A stretch of DNA of 64,000 bases from an uncultured Flavobacteriaceae bacterium (GTDB lineage: Bacteria; Bacteroidota; Bacteroidia; Flavobacteriales; Flavobacteriaceae): NCBI GenBank assembly GCA_947488435.1, contig CANKZG010000001.1, positions 670,308-734,307 on the forward strand, given 5' to 3'. The position numbers and the translations under genes were made by a program. Shown piece by piece: positions 54,364-61,842 of this stretch. Position 1 is the stretch's first letter. Each line of letters opens with the position of its first letter. Under the pieces are notes generated by a model. It had not been told where the DNA came from and did not search any database. It saw only the letters and a list, made by a program, of their open reading frames with translations.

Positions 54364-55161
54364 TCAGAGCTTGCCTAACAATTCCTTGGCTTCTTTGTGC
54401 CTGAAATTTTGAGGATTCTCCGCTATTATTTCCAATGTTTTACGGGCGTTTTCTATATCCTTCTGTTTAAGATAGGCCAAAGCTTTAAACCAAAGTCCTT
54501 TAGAACGATCTAAAAGCCTAGAATTGCACATCACCTCAAATGCTGCAATAGCGTCATTCATTTCATTCAATTCCAAATGCGCCATTCCCTTATACAAAAA
54601 CATACTGGTATCTATAGCAACAGCTGTCTTTTCATAGTCCATAAATAAATCGATAACGCTCTGGTAATCTTTTGCTCGAAAAGTGCTGACGATTGCTGAT
54701 ATTTTTGTCTTTGTTTCTCCTCGTTTTACAACAGACGGAAGATCTTCTATACTATAATATTGCAAATATAAGCGCTCAGATGAGGTGCTTTGACTTAAGT
54801 AAATCCCAAAAAACCCTATAATTAGGATTGCTGCTATTGCGGCCACAGCTTTATAATTGATACGCGAAGTCTTGGTTTTTGGACTGTCGTATTTTTCTTT
54901 TGCAGCTCTAAGTCCCTTTTCAATAGCTATACCCTCTTCACTTTGTATAAATGTTTTAAGCTGTTGTGTATAGGTATTATCAGGAATAGTTTCATCTAAA
55001 TTTTGCTTTCCCAGATGATGATTTAACCGATCATATAACTGTACTTCTTTTCTAAGATCTTCGTTATGATCCATTTCTTTTTCAAACGCCACAATCTCTT
55101 CCGATGACATGGCGCCACCGAGATAAGCTTCTATTTTTTGGTAATCTCTGTCGTTCAACAT
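54364..55161 (-). CDS. Membrane-bound TPR protein, probable anti-sigma factor
   Basis: This is a 265-residue protein. A cytoplasmic N-terminal part (about 1-100) begins MLNDRDYQKIEAYLGGAMSSEEIVAFEKEM, the pattern of zinc-free anti-sigma domains in Bacteroidetes, followed by one TM helix (about 104-123, AVAAIAAILIIGFFGIYLS) and a periplasmic TPR-like region (about 145-265, with FLYKGMAHLELNEMNDAIAAFEV and KGLWFKALAYLKQKDIENARKTLE). The start codon overlaps the stop of the sigma gene as TGATG, so translation is coupled. It presumably holds the sigma factor until an envelope signal reaches the TPR domain. The partner role is inferred from order and topology. Confidence 0.85.
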   Translation of the reverse strand: MLNDRDYQKIEAYLGGAMSSEEIVAFEKEMDHNEDLRKEVQLYDRLNHHLGKQNLDETIPDNTYTQQLKTFIQSEEGIAIEKGLRAAKEKYDSPKTKTSRINYKAVAAIAAILIIGFFGIYLSQSTSSERLYLQYYSIEDLPSVVKRGETKTKISAIVSTFRAKDYQSVIDLFMDYEKTAVAIDTSMFLYKGMAHLELNEMNDAIAAFEVMCNSRLLDRSKGLWFKALAYLKQKDIENARKTLEIIAENPQNFRHKEAKELLGKL

Positions 55162-55724
55162 CAGCTTAAATCTTTATATCTGGAATCAGCTTTTACTAAA
55201 TCTGCCAACTTCTTCTTGCATTTAAAAACACGCTGAAAGGCCGTGTTTTCCGAAGCATAATTAAACTTTTTTACAATAACTTTGTATGAAACCTTATTAA
55301 AAAAGTCTTTTAATAATGCTTTACAGTTTTCTGATAGCAACAACATCTTTTCTTCAAAAAGTTCCCAACGTTCCTGGTGTAAAATGGCTTTAACAGTTTC
55401 GTCTTCATTTGCTTTTAGTTCAAAGATTCCTTCATTTCTTACCTCTTTTTTCCGATTATTAAGTTGTTTTAACCATAGATTTTTGCAGACTGTAAAAACG
55501 TACCCATGAAAAGACGAATTAATCTGTACTCCTTTAATCTTAGCTCTACAAACTAATTGATAAAGAGCATCATGAAAAACCTCTTCTGCATCTTTTCTAG
55601 TCCCCTTATTATTATATATGTAAGAAATTACTTTCGGAAATAAATTTTTATAGAGTTCGGTCAGGGTTACTTTATCACCATTCACTAATTTTTCGATCTG
55701 GGGGTGATTCGAAAAGGTTTTCAT
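55161..55724 (-). CDS. ECF-type RNA polymerase sigma factor
   Basis: This 187-residue sigma-70-family protein has region 2 at about 15-65 (NNKGTRKDAEEVFHDALYQLV, the core-binding DAEEVFHD helix) and region 4 at about 125-180 (LSENCKALLKDFFNKVSYKVIVKKFNYASENTAFQRVFKCKKKL, helix-turn-helix). The linker is short, as in ECF sigmas. It is followed by the overlapping anti-sigma gene and divergent from the lipoprotein-CHAT unit across 92 nt that hold the AGGGGTAAGA motif. In Bacteroidetes this sigma type often sits beside TPR-CHAT proteins. Target promoters are unknown, but the motif copies here are candidates. Confidence 0.92.
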   Translation of the reverse strand: MKTFSNHPQIEKLVNGDKVTLTELYKNLFPKVISYIYNNKGTRKDAEEVFHDALYQLVCRAKIKGVQINSSFHGYVFTVCKNLWLKQLNNRKKEVRNEGIFELKANEDETVKAILHQERWELFEEKMLLLSENCKALLKDFFNKVSYKVIVKKFNYASENTAFQRVFKCKKKLADLVKADSRYKDLS

Positions 55725-55739
55725 AAAAATAACTCACCA

Positions 55740-55749
55740 AGGGGTAAGA
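55740..55749 (+). promoter_or_regulatory. AGGGGTAAGA motif, copy 1 (sigma/lipoprotein divergent region)
   Basis: The 10-mer AGGGGTAAGA occurs here and again at 59246-59255, upstream of the VKOR fusion gene. It lies 67 nt before the lipoprotein ATG and 15 nt before the divergent sigma start. Possible roles are an element recognised by the ECF sigma or an operator. No other copy was seen in the window. Confidence 0.5.
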
Positions 55750-55816
55750 TTCTCCAAGTTTAATAACAGTTAACAAAAATACAGTATTAATTTTATTAAC
55801 TTTAAAAAAATAATTT

Positions 55817-56380
55817 ATGAAAAACAGGTTTCTAGTTTTAATTTTTATTATCGTAACGATTATTTTTTCTGCATGTACTGCCGAAAACTCATCTGAAGAG
55901 CTTCAGGAAATAGATTTTAGTAGCTCCTCAACTATTGAAAACACAACTGGGTCCAATCAACTTTTGGATATTTCAAATGAAAACTTGAATATTAATTCCA
56001 CAACCGAATTAAATGTAAAAGAAAATGATCCCATTCCTTCTAGCTTTGATGATGATAATTTTATAGGTGTGCCTTTGGGTGGTGGATGCCCTAGTTGGAC
56101 ACCTCCTTTTGTACAGCCCGGAGAAACAGGACTTCTTTTACATGTTTATTACAATCCTAATCTGGTGCCATTAGATCAAATAAATTGTGTGCGACAGGAC
56201 TATTCACAACAGTTTTGTAATCTGCGATTTGTTGCCGCAAACCCTGGTGATCCCTATCATGATATTTGGACATTTGTTTCGGATCTAAATTGCTCCATTG
56301 GTCCATCCGCGGGAAAAGATTCTGCTGAAACGGCTACACAAACAGATCCAAGAGTTTGTGCTCGAAACCCCTGCCAATAA
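55817..56380 (+). CDS. Cysteine-containing lipoprotein upstream of the CHAT gene
   Basis: This is a 187-residue protein with a signal helix and lipobox FSAC (C20). A Ser/Asn/Glu-rich spacer (about 22-80) precedes a glycine-rich GVPLGGGCPSWTPPF and a C-terminal domain with six cysteines (GGGC, INC, QFC, LNC, RVC, NPC) likely to form disulfides. The family is not recognised. It is 22 nt upstream of the TPR-CHAT gene and probably co-transcribed. It could be a sensor, a substrate of the CHAT protease or a cell-surface partner. All of these are inference. Confidence 0.75.
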   Translation: MKNRFLVLIFIIVTIIFSACTAENSSEELQEIDFSSSSTIENTTGSNQLLDISNENLNINSTTELNVKENDPIPSSFDDDNFIGVPLGGGCPSWTPPFVQPGETGLLLHVYYNPNLVPLDQINCVRQDYSQQFCNLRFVAANPGDPYHDIWTFVSDLNCSIGPSAGKDSAETATQTDPRVCARNPCQ

Positions 56381-56402
56381 TACTAAGTAGCACTCCATTA
56401 TT

Positions 56403-59180
56403 TTGAAAAAAAATCAAAACTATTTTCCACTAAAACAGCAATTATGTGTTTTTATAGTTTTGATTTTTTTTTCTTTCCCACTCTTTTCTCAGCAGCAAAA
56501 ATTGGCAGAAATTGTAAATTCGAAATTATCTGCCGATGTCAAAATAAGAAAAGTAGATTCTTTAATACGATTTCTTGAAATCCAAAAAAACGATTCGCTA
56601 TTATACCTCTATAACGATTATGCCTTTTGGTTGGTTGATCAAGATTCTCTACAAAAAGCAATTTTTAATACGGAAAAAGGACTTGTTTTCGGGAAAAAAA
56701 ATACAACTAGTTCTTATAAAATTAAACAGCTTAACGCATTTGATCTAGCTTATTACTACACCATAGCCAAGCAACCAAAAAAAGCCATTAACGCTTACAG
56801 CGAGACTATTCAAATTACCGATACCACTAATATTGCACGACTAAGTTATGTGGAGTTGGCAAAAATCTACTTGGGTTTAAATGATTATTATAAGGCTTAC
56901 GATGTATACACAATAGCAGTTTCTTTATTAAAAGCAAATGAGGGTAATAGAACGGTTTTAAGAGATGTTTATCAAGATTTATCAGCCATCTGTTTTAAGC
57001 TTCGAACCAAAAAAAGTTTAGCAATAGGTCGATCTTATGGAAAAGCTGCAGATTCTTTGGCACACTTATATCCTACTTCAAATCAAAATAAATTTAATAT
57101 AAAATTAAATTTGGCACTGCTTCATAATGAAGAAGAAAATCTAGATTTTGATGTGGCCTATTCCTATTATCAGGAAGCTTTACAAATTGCTCATCAAGCA
57201 AATGACACATTCAAAATAGCCGCCGTTTATGAAAGCTTGGGAGATTTATACAACATTTTGGATCAGAAAAAATCTATTCAGTGGTACCTAAAAGCCATAA
57301 ATTTAACTTCTAAGTCGGATAGTCTTATACTTAGCAATAGATACAACGGTTTAGGACATACCTATAGCATTGTTGGAGACTATGAAAAAAGCCTCCACTA
57401 TAGACATGAAGGATTGTTGCTTTTTACCAATGAGAATTTTCGTACTCCCCAAAAAATTTCTTCATCCTTTTTAGAAAAAGTTGAAGATAAGGCTAAGCTT
57501 CTTTTTCGTCTACAGCAACTTGCAGAAACGTATTTAAATTACTTCGAAGACACAAAGGAGAATAGGTTTTTAGAGCAAAGTATTACCTATTTCAAGCTTT
57601 CAGATCAGATCATCGATCTTCTTAAAACTAATAGTCACGAATTTAAATCTCGCTTATTTTGGAGAACTCTCGGCGCAGATTTATATGGTAAAGCGATAAG
57701 AGCTTCTTTTCTTGCAAACCAAACCAATGAGGCTTTCTATTTTATGGAGAAAAATAAAGCTTTATTGCTTTTAGAAGACGTTGCACAACAAAATCTTAGG
57801 CAGTCAGAATCAGTTTCTGAAGGCGATAAAACAAAAGAAGTTAAATTCTTTAAACAGCTTTTACAAACTAAACAGCAACTTAAAGGTGGCAAAGCACTTT
57901 CAAAAAAGGTTCGAGATTCCCTGAAAAAAGAAGAAATAAATATACGTCTGGCTTTATCGTTGCTTCAAGATAGTATTGGAATCTCCATACAAAGATCCAA
58001 CTTTCAACCTATCATTATGCAATTGGAGACAGCTCAAAAATCGCTGCTGCCCAATGAAATTATTGTGGAATACCACATCTCTAATGATGACGGTTATGGA
58101 ATTTATTCTAATAAAGAAAATGGATATGTTATACTCGTTACATCTGAAAAAATTTATCTTCAAGAAATTCCATTCTTATCAGAATTGCAATTCGAGGTTA
58201 CTGAAGTTTTAGAGGCTCTTAAGAAACCTTTTCAAACAGAGGAAGAAATTAAGTCATACCATCAAAAAACCAATGCTTTATACAAGCGTTTCTTTCCTAC
58301 GAAAGAAATACGTCAATTGATTCAAGGCAAAAAGGTGACCCTTGTTCCCGACAGTTTTCTATCTCTACTTCCCTTCGAAGCCTTATCAACTTCAACAGAA
58401 ACCAATTCTTATTTAATACAAGACACAGAGGTTCATTATGTCTATTCCAATTCTTTTCTACAAAATGTTAAAAAGAATAGTAATCTAAATAGGTCCTATT
58501 TAGGAATGGCTCCACTCTCTTTTAAATCTCAAAATTTACCTGACCTTGCTTTTAGTAAAAATGAGATTGAAAACTTGGCATCCTTCTATTCTGGTAATAA
58601 TTTTTTAGCTAGAGATGCTACTAAAGAAAACTTCCTTTCTGAACTAAAAGGACCCAATATTATCCACTTGGCTACTCATGCCAATGCCGATGGGAATTCT
58701 ACTCCTTGGATTGCATTTAAAAACAATAAAATAAGTTTAGAGGAATTGTATTTAACGGAAAATAATGCTTCCCTTGTAGTATTAAGTGGTTGCAATACGT
58801 CTATCGGAGAAGAAGCCATTGGAGAGGGATTGATGAGTCTAGCAAGAGGATTCTTTTATTCGGGGTCCCAAAGTGTTGTTGCTTCTCTATGGAGTATTGA
58901 TGATCAATCAACTGCGGAGATTATAGGTTCCTTTTATAAAAATTTAAGTAACAATCAAACCAAATCAGAGGCTTTACATCATGCAAAACTTGCATACCTT
59001 AATACCCATACCTTGTCCGACGCTTCTCCATATTATTGGGCGCCGCTTATTTTGTTAGGTGAAAATAACACCTTACCTCATTCTAAAATAGATTTCTCTA
59101 CTTATATTGGTATATTCCTAGGGATTATTTTTGTGCTAGGTGTTTTTTATTTTTTCCGCTCTTTCAGGAAAACCCGATAA
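56403..59180 (+). CDS. TPR-CHAT caspase-like protein, membrane-anchored
   Basis: This is a 925-residue protein. A signal peptide (about 1-29, VFIVLIFFSFPLFSQ) is followed by a helical TPR-like region (about 30-450, e.g. VYESLGDLYNILDQKKSIQWYLKAI) and a CHAT domain (about 640-885). The caspase-type dyad is visible as H759 (IIHLATHANADG) and C797 (VVLSGCNTSIGE), followed by GLMSLARGFFYSGSQSVVASLW. A C-terminal TM helix (about 899-918) with a basic tail anchors it, so the protease should face the periplasm. The start is a TTG; the frame is closed 15 nt upstream by a stop. CHAT proteins in other systems are activated proteases, but the substrate here is unknown. Confidence 0.9.
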   Translation: MKKNQNYFPLKQQLCVFIVLIFFSFPLFSQQQKLAEIVNSKLSADVKIRKVDSLIRFLEIQKNDSLLYLYNDYAFWLVDQDSLQKAIFNTEKGLVFGKKNTTSSYKIKQLNAFDLAYYYTIAKQPKKAINAYSETIQITDTTNIARLSYVELAKIYLGLNDYYKAYDVYTIAVSLLKANEGNRTVLRDVYQDLSAICFKLRTKKSLAIGRSYGKAADSLAHLYPTSNQNKFNIKLNLALLHNEEENLDFDVAYSYYQEALQIAHQANDTFKIAAVYESLGDLYNILDQKKSIQWYLKAINLTSKSDSLILSNRYNGLGHTYSIVGDYEKSLHYRHEGLLLFTNENFRTPQKISSSFLEKVEDKAKLLFRLQQLAETYLNYFEDTKENRFLEQSITYFKLSDQIIDLLKTNSHEFKSRLFWRTLGADLYGKAIRASFLANQTNEAFYFMEKNKALLLLEDVAQQNLRQSESVSEGDKTKEVKFFKQLLQTKQQLKGGKALSKKVRDSLKKEEINIRLALSLLQDSIGISIQRSNFQPIIMQLETAQKSLLPNEIIVEYHISNDDGYGIYSNKENGYVILVTSEKIYLQEIPFLSELQFEVTEVLEALKKPFQTEEEIKSYHQKTNALYKRFFPTKEIRQLIQGKKVTLVPDSFLSLLPFEALSTSTETNSYLIQDTEVHYVYSNSFLQNVKKNSNLNRSYLGMAPLSFKSQNLPDLAFSKNEIENLASFYSGNNFLARDATKENFLSELKGPNIIHLATHANADGNSTPWIAFKNNKISLEELYLTENNASLVVLSGCNTSIGEEAIGEGLMSLARGFFYSGSQSVVASLWSIDDQSTAEIIGSFYKNLSNNQTKSEALHHAKLAYLNTHTLSDASPYYWAPLILLGENNTLPHSKIDFSTYIGIFLGIIFVLGVFYFFRSFRKTR

Positions 59181-59298
59181 ACTAGCCTTTTAATCTTATC
59201 TCAATTTAGAACATAGCTGATTTTCGTTTTTTTTTAACATAAAAGAGGGGTAAGAAATATCTTTTTCAAAAACAATAAGCTAAGAAACATCTTATCTT
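59181..59298 (+). promoter_or_regulatory. Leader region of the VKOR fusion gene, with AGGGGTAAGA copy 2
   Basis: This 118-nt AT-rich gap has a T9 run and the second AGGGGTAAGA at 59246-59255, 43 nt before the ATG. It contains no open frame and no hairpin terminator. A promoter here would make the VKOR fusion a separate unit from the CHAT gene. Confidence 0.5.
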
Positions 59299-60912
59299 AT
59301 GAAAAATCCCATTGCATTTATTGTTCATAAATACTTAGAAAATAACGGCTACCACTTCGATCTAGACGAAATAAATCTTCAGTTATTTAGCCATCCAGAT
59401 TTTCCTAATGTTATTGCCGTCAGCGATTTGTTTCAACATTTTGATATCGCTAATTTCGCCCTTCAATTGGATAAAGCTATGATTCAATTGGAGCAACTAC
59501 CTGATAGTTTTTTAGCACATATTTCGGATTCTAAGAGTGATCGTTTGGTATTGGCTCAGAAAAAAGGAAAGAAACTAAAGCTTTACATCGATGAGCATAA
59601 CAAAAAAATGGTTTCCTACGAGACTTTTTTGACTGAATGGAGTGGAGTTTTAATAAGCTTTGAGGAGGTGACTAGCAATTCCTTATGGCATCTTTTCGAC
59701 AAGAAAAAACTTTTTCGAATCTTCATATATGTAGCAGTAGGTTTGTTTTTAGGGGCATTCATTTATAGTAGTTCTCCACCAATATATCCGATGGTTTCCT
59801 TTATCCTTGGCGGTGCCGGTTTCGCATTCAGTATTTTAATAGTACAACAAGAACTTGGTGTTAAATCTGGAGCTTTATATAAGTTCTGTACTGCTTTTGA
59901 AAATGCCAGTTGCCAAGCAGTCACAAATTCTAAAGGGGCCTCTTTATTCGGGATAATTAAACTAAGTGATATTGGTATTATCTATTTTTCAGCACAGTTG
60001 TTACTTTGGCTCTTTGCATTTTTTTCTGGTTCGTCTTTTCAAGAAATATTTATAGGAATTAGTATTCTTAGTATACCTTTTACAGCATATTCTCTTATTT
60101 ATCAATGGCGCGTTGTGAAAAAATGGTGCTTACTTTGTTTAGGAGTTGTAGGGGTACTGTATTTACAATTCTTTTCAGGTTTTTTAACAGATTTTTCCTT
60201 TTTAGAATTACCTACATTATCTGTAATGGTACTAAGCGGCCTTGCTTTTTTAGGTATTGCTGCGCTTTGGCTTTTTATAAAACCGTTATTGCGTAAGGAA
60301 CAGGATTTGAATATCTTAAAAATTAAAAACTTAAAGTTTAAACGCAATTTTAATTTCTTTAAAATAGTACTTCAAAACAGTATTAAAGTGGATGCTTTAG
60401 ACCTTTATGGAGATATTGTTTTAGGAAATCCGAACGCTTCTCTAGAATTAGTTCTAGTAAGCAATCCCACCTGTTTTTATTGTAAGGACGCGCACAATAG
60501 TATAGAAAATCTATTAAAAAATTACCACGATCAAATTAAAGTGATCATTCGTTTTAGCATCCCCTCACAGGATCCAACTCACGAAGGGCTTTTAATGGCG
60601 CATCATCTATTATCTATTTATAAACAAATGGGTGAGGCAAAATGTCAAAAGGTTTTGCATGAGGTCTACACTTTAGAAAAATCAGAGCGGAAATTCTGGA
60701 TAACTGCTCAAAATGTAGCGTTAGATCAAAATCTTCTTGCCATGCTAGAGGCACAGCGCGTCTGGACTTTAGAACAAGGTGTTTACTTAACACCAACGCT
60801 GATAGTTAATCAACAAGTATATCCTAGAGCTTCCTATGAAATTGATGAACTTCCCTATTTCATAGACGAGTTATTACTAGAAGCACAAAACCAATCCCTA
60901 GCGGTAGTTTAA
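59299..60912 (+). CDS. Degenerate C39-like / VKOR / thioredoxin membrane fusion
   Basis: This is a 537-residue protein in three parts. Residues about 1-123 resemble the C39 peptidase domain of bacteriocin exporters (VSDLFQHFDI, LEQLPDSFLAHI, VSYETFLTEWSGVLISFEE) but lack the catalytic cysteine and histidine. Residues about 138-330 form a VKOR-like helical domain with the active-site pair CLLC (C277, C280) and loop cysteines C197 and C205. Residues about 365-535 are a thioredoxin/DsbA-like domain with CFYC (C392, C395) and a cis-proline loop YLTPT. VKOR-thioredoxin fusions make disulfides in secreted proteins. Next to a six-cysteine GG peptide, a role in oxidising or handling that peptide is likely but not shown. 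Confidence 0.87.
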   Translation: MKNPIAFIVHKYLENNGYHFDLDEINLQLFSHPDFPNVIAVSDLFQHFDIANFALQLDKAMIQLEQLPDSFLAHISDSKSDRLVLAQKKGKKLKLYIDEHNKKMVSYETFLTEWSGVLISFEEVTSNSLWHLFDKKKLFRIFIYVAVGLFLGAFIYSSSPPIYPMVSFILGGAGFAFSILIVQQELGVKSGALYKFCTAFENASCQAVTNSKGASLFGIIKLSDIGIIYFSAQLLLWLFAFFSGSSFQEIFIGISILSIPFTAYSLIYQWRVVKKWCLLCLGVVGVLYLQFFSGFLTDFSFLELPTLSVMVLSGLAFLGIAALWLFIKPLLRKEQDLNILKIKNLKFKRNFNFFKIVLQNSIKVDALDLYGDIVLGNPNASLELVLVSNPTCFYCKDAHNSIENLLKNYHDQIKVIIRFSIPSQDPTHEGLLMAHHLLSIYKQMGEAKCQKVLHEVYTLEKSERKFWITAQNVALDQNLLAMLEAQRVWTLEQGVYLTPTLIVNQQVYPRASYEIDELPYFIDELLLEAQNQSLAVV

Positions 60913-60942
60913 CTACCTGCTTACAATATTTTCTGCAGAAAG

Positions 60943-60976
60943 TAGACACAAATTCTGAGTGTCTTTAAATGTTCAG
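60943..60976 (+). promoter_or_regulatory. Conserved 34-nt leader element, copy 2
   Basis: This is the second copy of the block at 54002-54035. It ends exactly 31 nt before the ATG of the second GG peptide, as copy 1 does for the first. TCTGA (60954-60958) and TCAGA (60973-60977) form a perfect 5-bp stem; copy 1 has C-G for the outer T-A and T-G for the next C-G. Confidence 0.7.
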
Positions 60977-61007
60977 ATATCTATGAATTCATTATAAAAT
61001 TTAAACA

Positions 61008-61277
61008 ATGAAAAAAGTAAATTTAAAAGGCCTTTTACAAGGCAATACCAAAATTCTTCAAAAAGCTGACTTAAGAAATATCCTTGGCGGAAGCGGAAGT
61101 ACACCTGGCACGGATATTATAGGCGATGGAGCAACAATTTCTGGTTGTGGTAACACATGCAATGCACTTTCTAACACATGTAGCGGAGTATGTTCAGCCT
61201 GCAGAAGTGAAGGTAGTCCAACCGTAGATGTTCCTGATGGTCCTGACTTTGCTTCTGGAATATGTATTGATCTATAA
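61008..61277 (+). CDS. Double-glycine leader peptide, 6 cysteines
   Basis: This is an 89-residue precursor. The leader ends ILQKADLRNILGG (GG at 27-28), matching the L-x2-E/D-L-x2-I-x-GG pattern. The predicted 61-residue mature part has cysteines C47, C51, C58, C62, C65 and C86 in the order C-x3-C-x6-C-x3-C-x2-C-x20-C, rich in G, S, T and N. It starts 95 nt after the VKOR fusion, is transcribed in the same direction but has its own leader element and terminator. Disulfide bonding of the mature peptide is likely. Bacteriocin, signal or modified-peptide roles are all open; no modification enzyme is adjacent. Confidence 0.8.
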   Translation: MKKVNLKGLLQGNTKILQKADLRNILGGSGSTPGTDIIGDGATISGCGNTCNALSNTCSGVCSACRSEGSPTVDVPDGPDFASGICIDL

Positions 61278-61343
61278 ATTTTGATCGATAAAGTAAACAA
61301 CAAAATTAACATTTATGTTGTACCGATTTTAGTTTAGTAAATC

Positions 61344-61380
61344 TCAATTGCGAATAAAAAAACTATTCGCAATTGATTTT
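61344..61380 (+). terminator. Terminator of the second GG-leader peptide gene
   Basis: TCAATTGCGAATA and TATTCGCAATTGA form a perfect 13-bp stem with a 7-nt loop, followed by four T. The minus-strand reading also has an A/T-rich flank, so it may serve the convergent thioesterase gene, which ends at 61415. Confidence 0.85.
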
Positions 61381-61414
61381 ATTGTAATATCTTCTATTAT
61401 TCTCTCATTCAAAA

Positions 61415-61831
61415 TTACCTAAGTACTTTTACCCACGCTTCAGGGATAGCGATCTTTTTCAGTGCCTTATAGTCATAGGCAACCAATGTGGTATGTGCTA
61501 TAGCCGCAATTCGTTGATGTGCTTTGCTAAACAGTTTGGATTTGCATTGTATCCGATCTGTTTCGAGTTGAATTACATCATGGGTTACAATCACCGTATC
61601 AGGGTAGGTTAAGGGGAAAATGTATTTGCAATCTTGCCAAGCTAAGATAGGGGCAATACTTTTAAAATTGAGTTGTCCTTCCTGCAGTTTTTCGAAAAAA
61701 ACAAGCCTAGCAGCTTCTACCCATCGTAAGTAAACGGTATTATTTACATGTTGCGCAGCATCCATATCCCCCCAGAGTACAGGTAGCTCAATATGCACAA
61801 AAGCTTCTTCAATTGCTGCTTTATCTATCAT
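61415..61831 (-). CDS. Acyl-CoA thioesterase (4HBT family)
   Basis: This is a 138-residue hotdog-fold enzyme. The segment VLWGDMDAAQHVNNTVYLRWVEAAR (about 19-43) matches the YbgC/4-hydroxybenzoyl-CoA thioesterase active-site helix, with D23/D25 and H29 in the expected region. It hydrolyses acyl-CoA thioesters in the cytoplasm; chain preference cannot be read. It lies 11 nt after the carboxyltransferase gene in the same direction, so a role in acyl-CoA metabolism with that enzyme is likely. Confidence 0.88.
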   Translation of the reverse strand: MIDKAAIEEAFVHIELPVLWGDMDAAQHVNNTVYLRWVEAARLVFFEKLQEGQLNFKSIAPILAWQDCKYIFPLTYPDTVIVTHDVIQLETDRIQCKSKLFSKAHQRIAAIAHTTLVAYDYKALKKIAIPEAWVKVLR

Positions 61832-61842
61832 TCAATACGTTT

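Noticed and set aside
56403..59180. CHAT protein as part of a gRAMP/Cas7-11 (Craspase) CRISPR system
   Set aside because: There is no CRISPR array or cas gene in the window. The signal peptide and C-terminal TM helix place it in the envelope.
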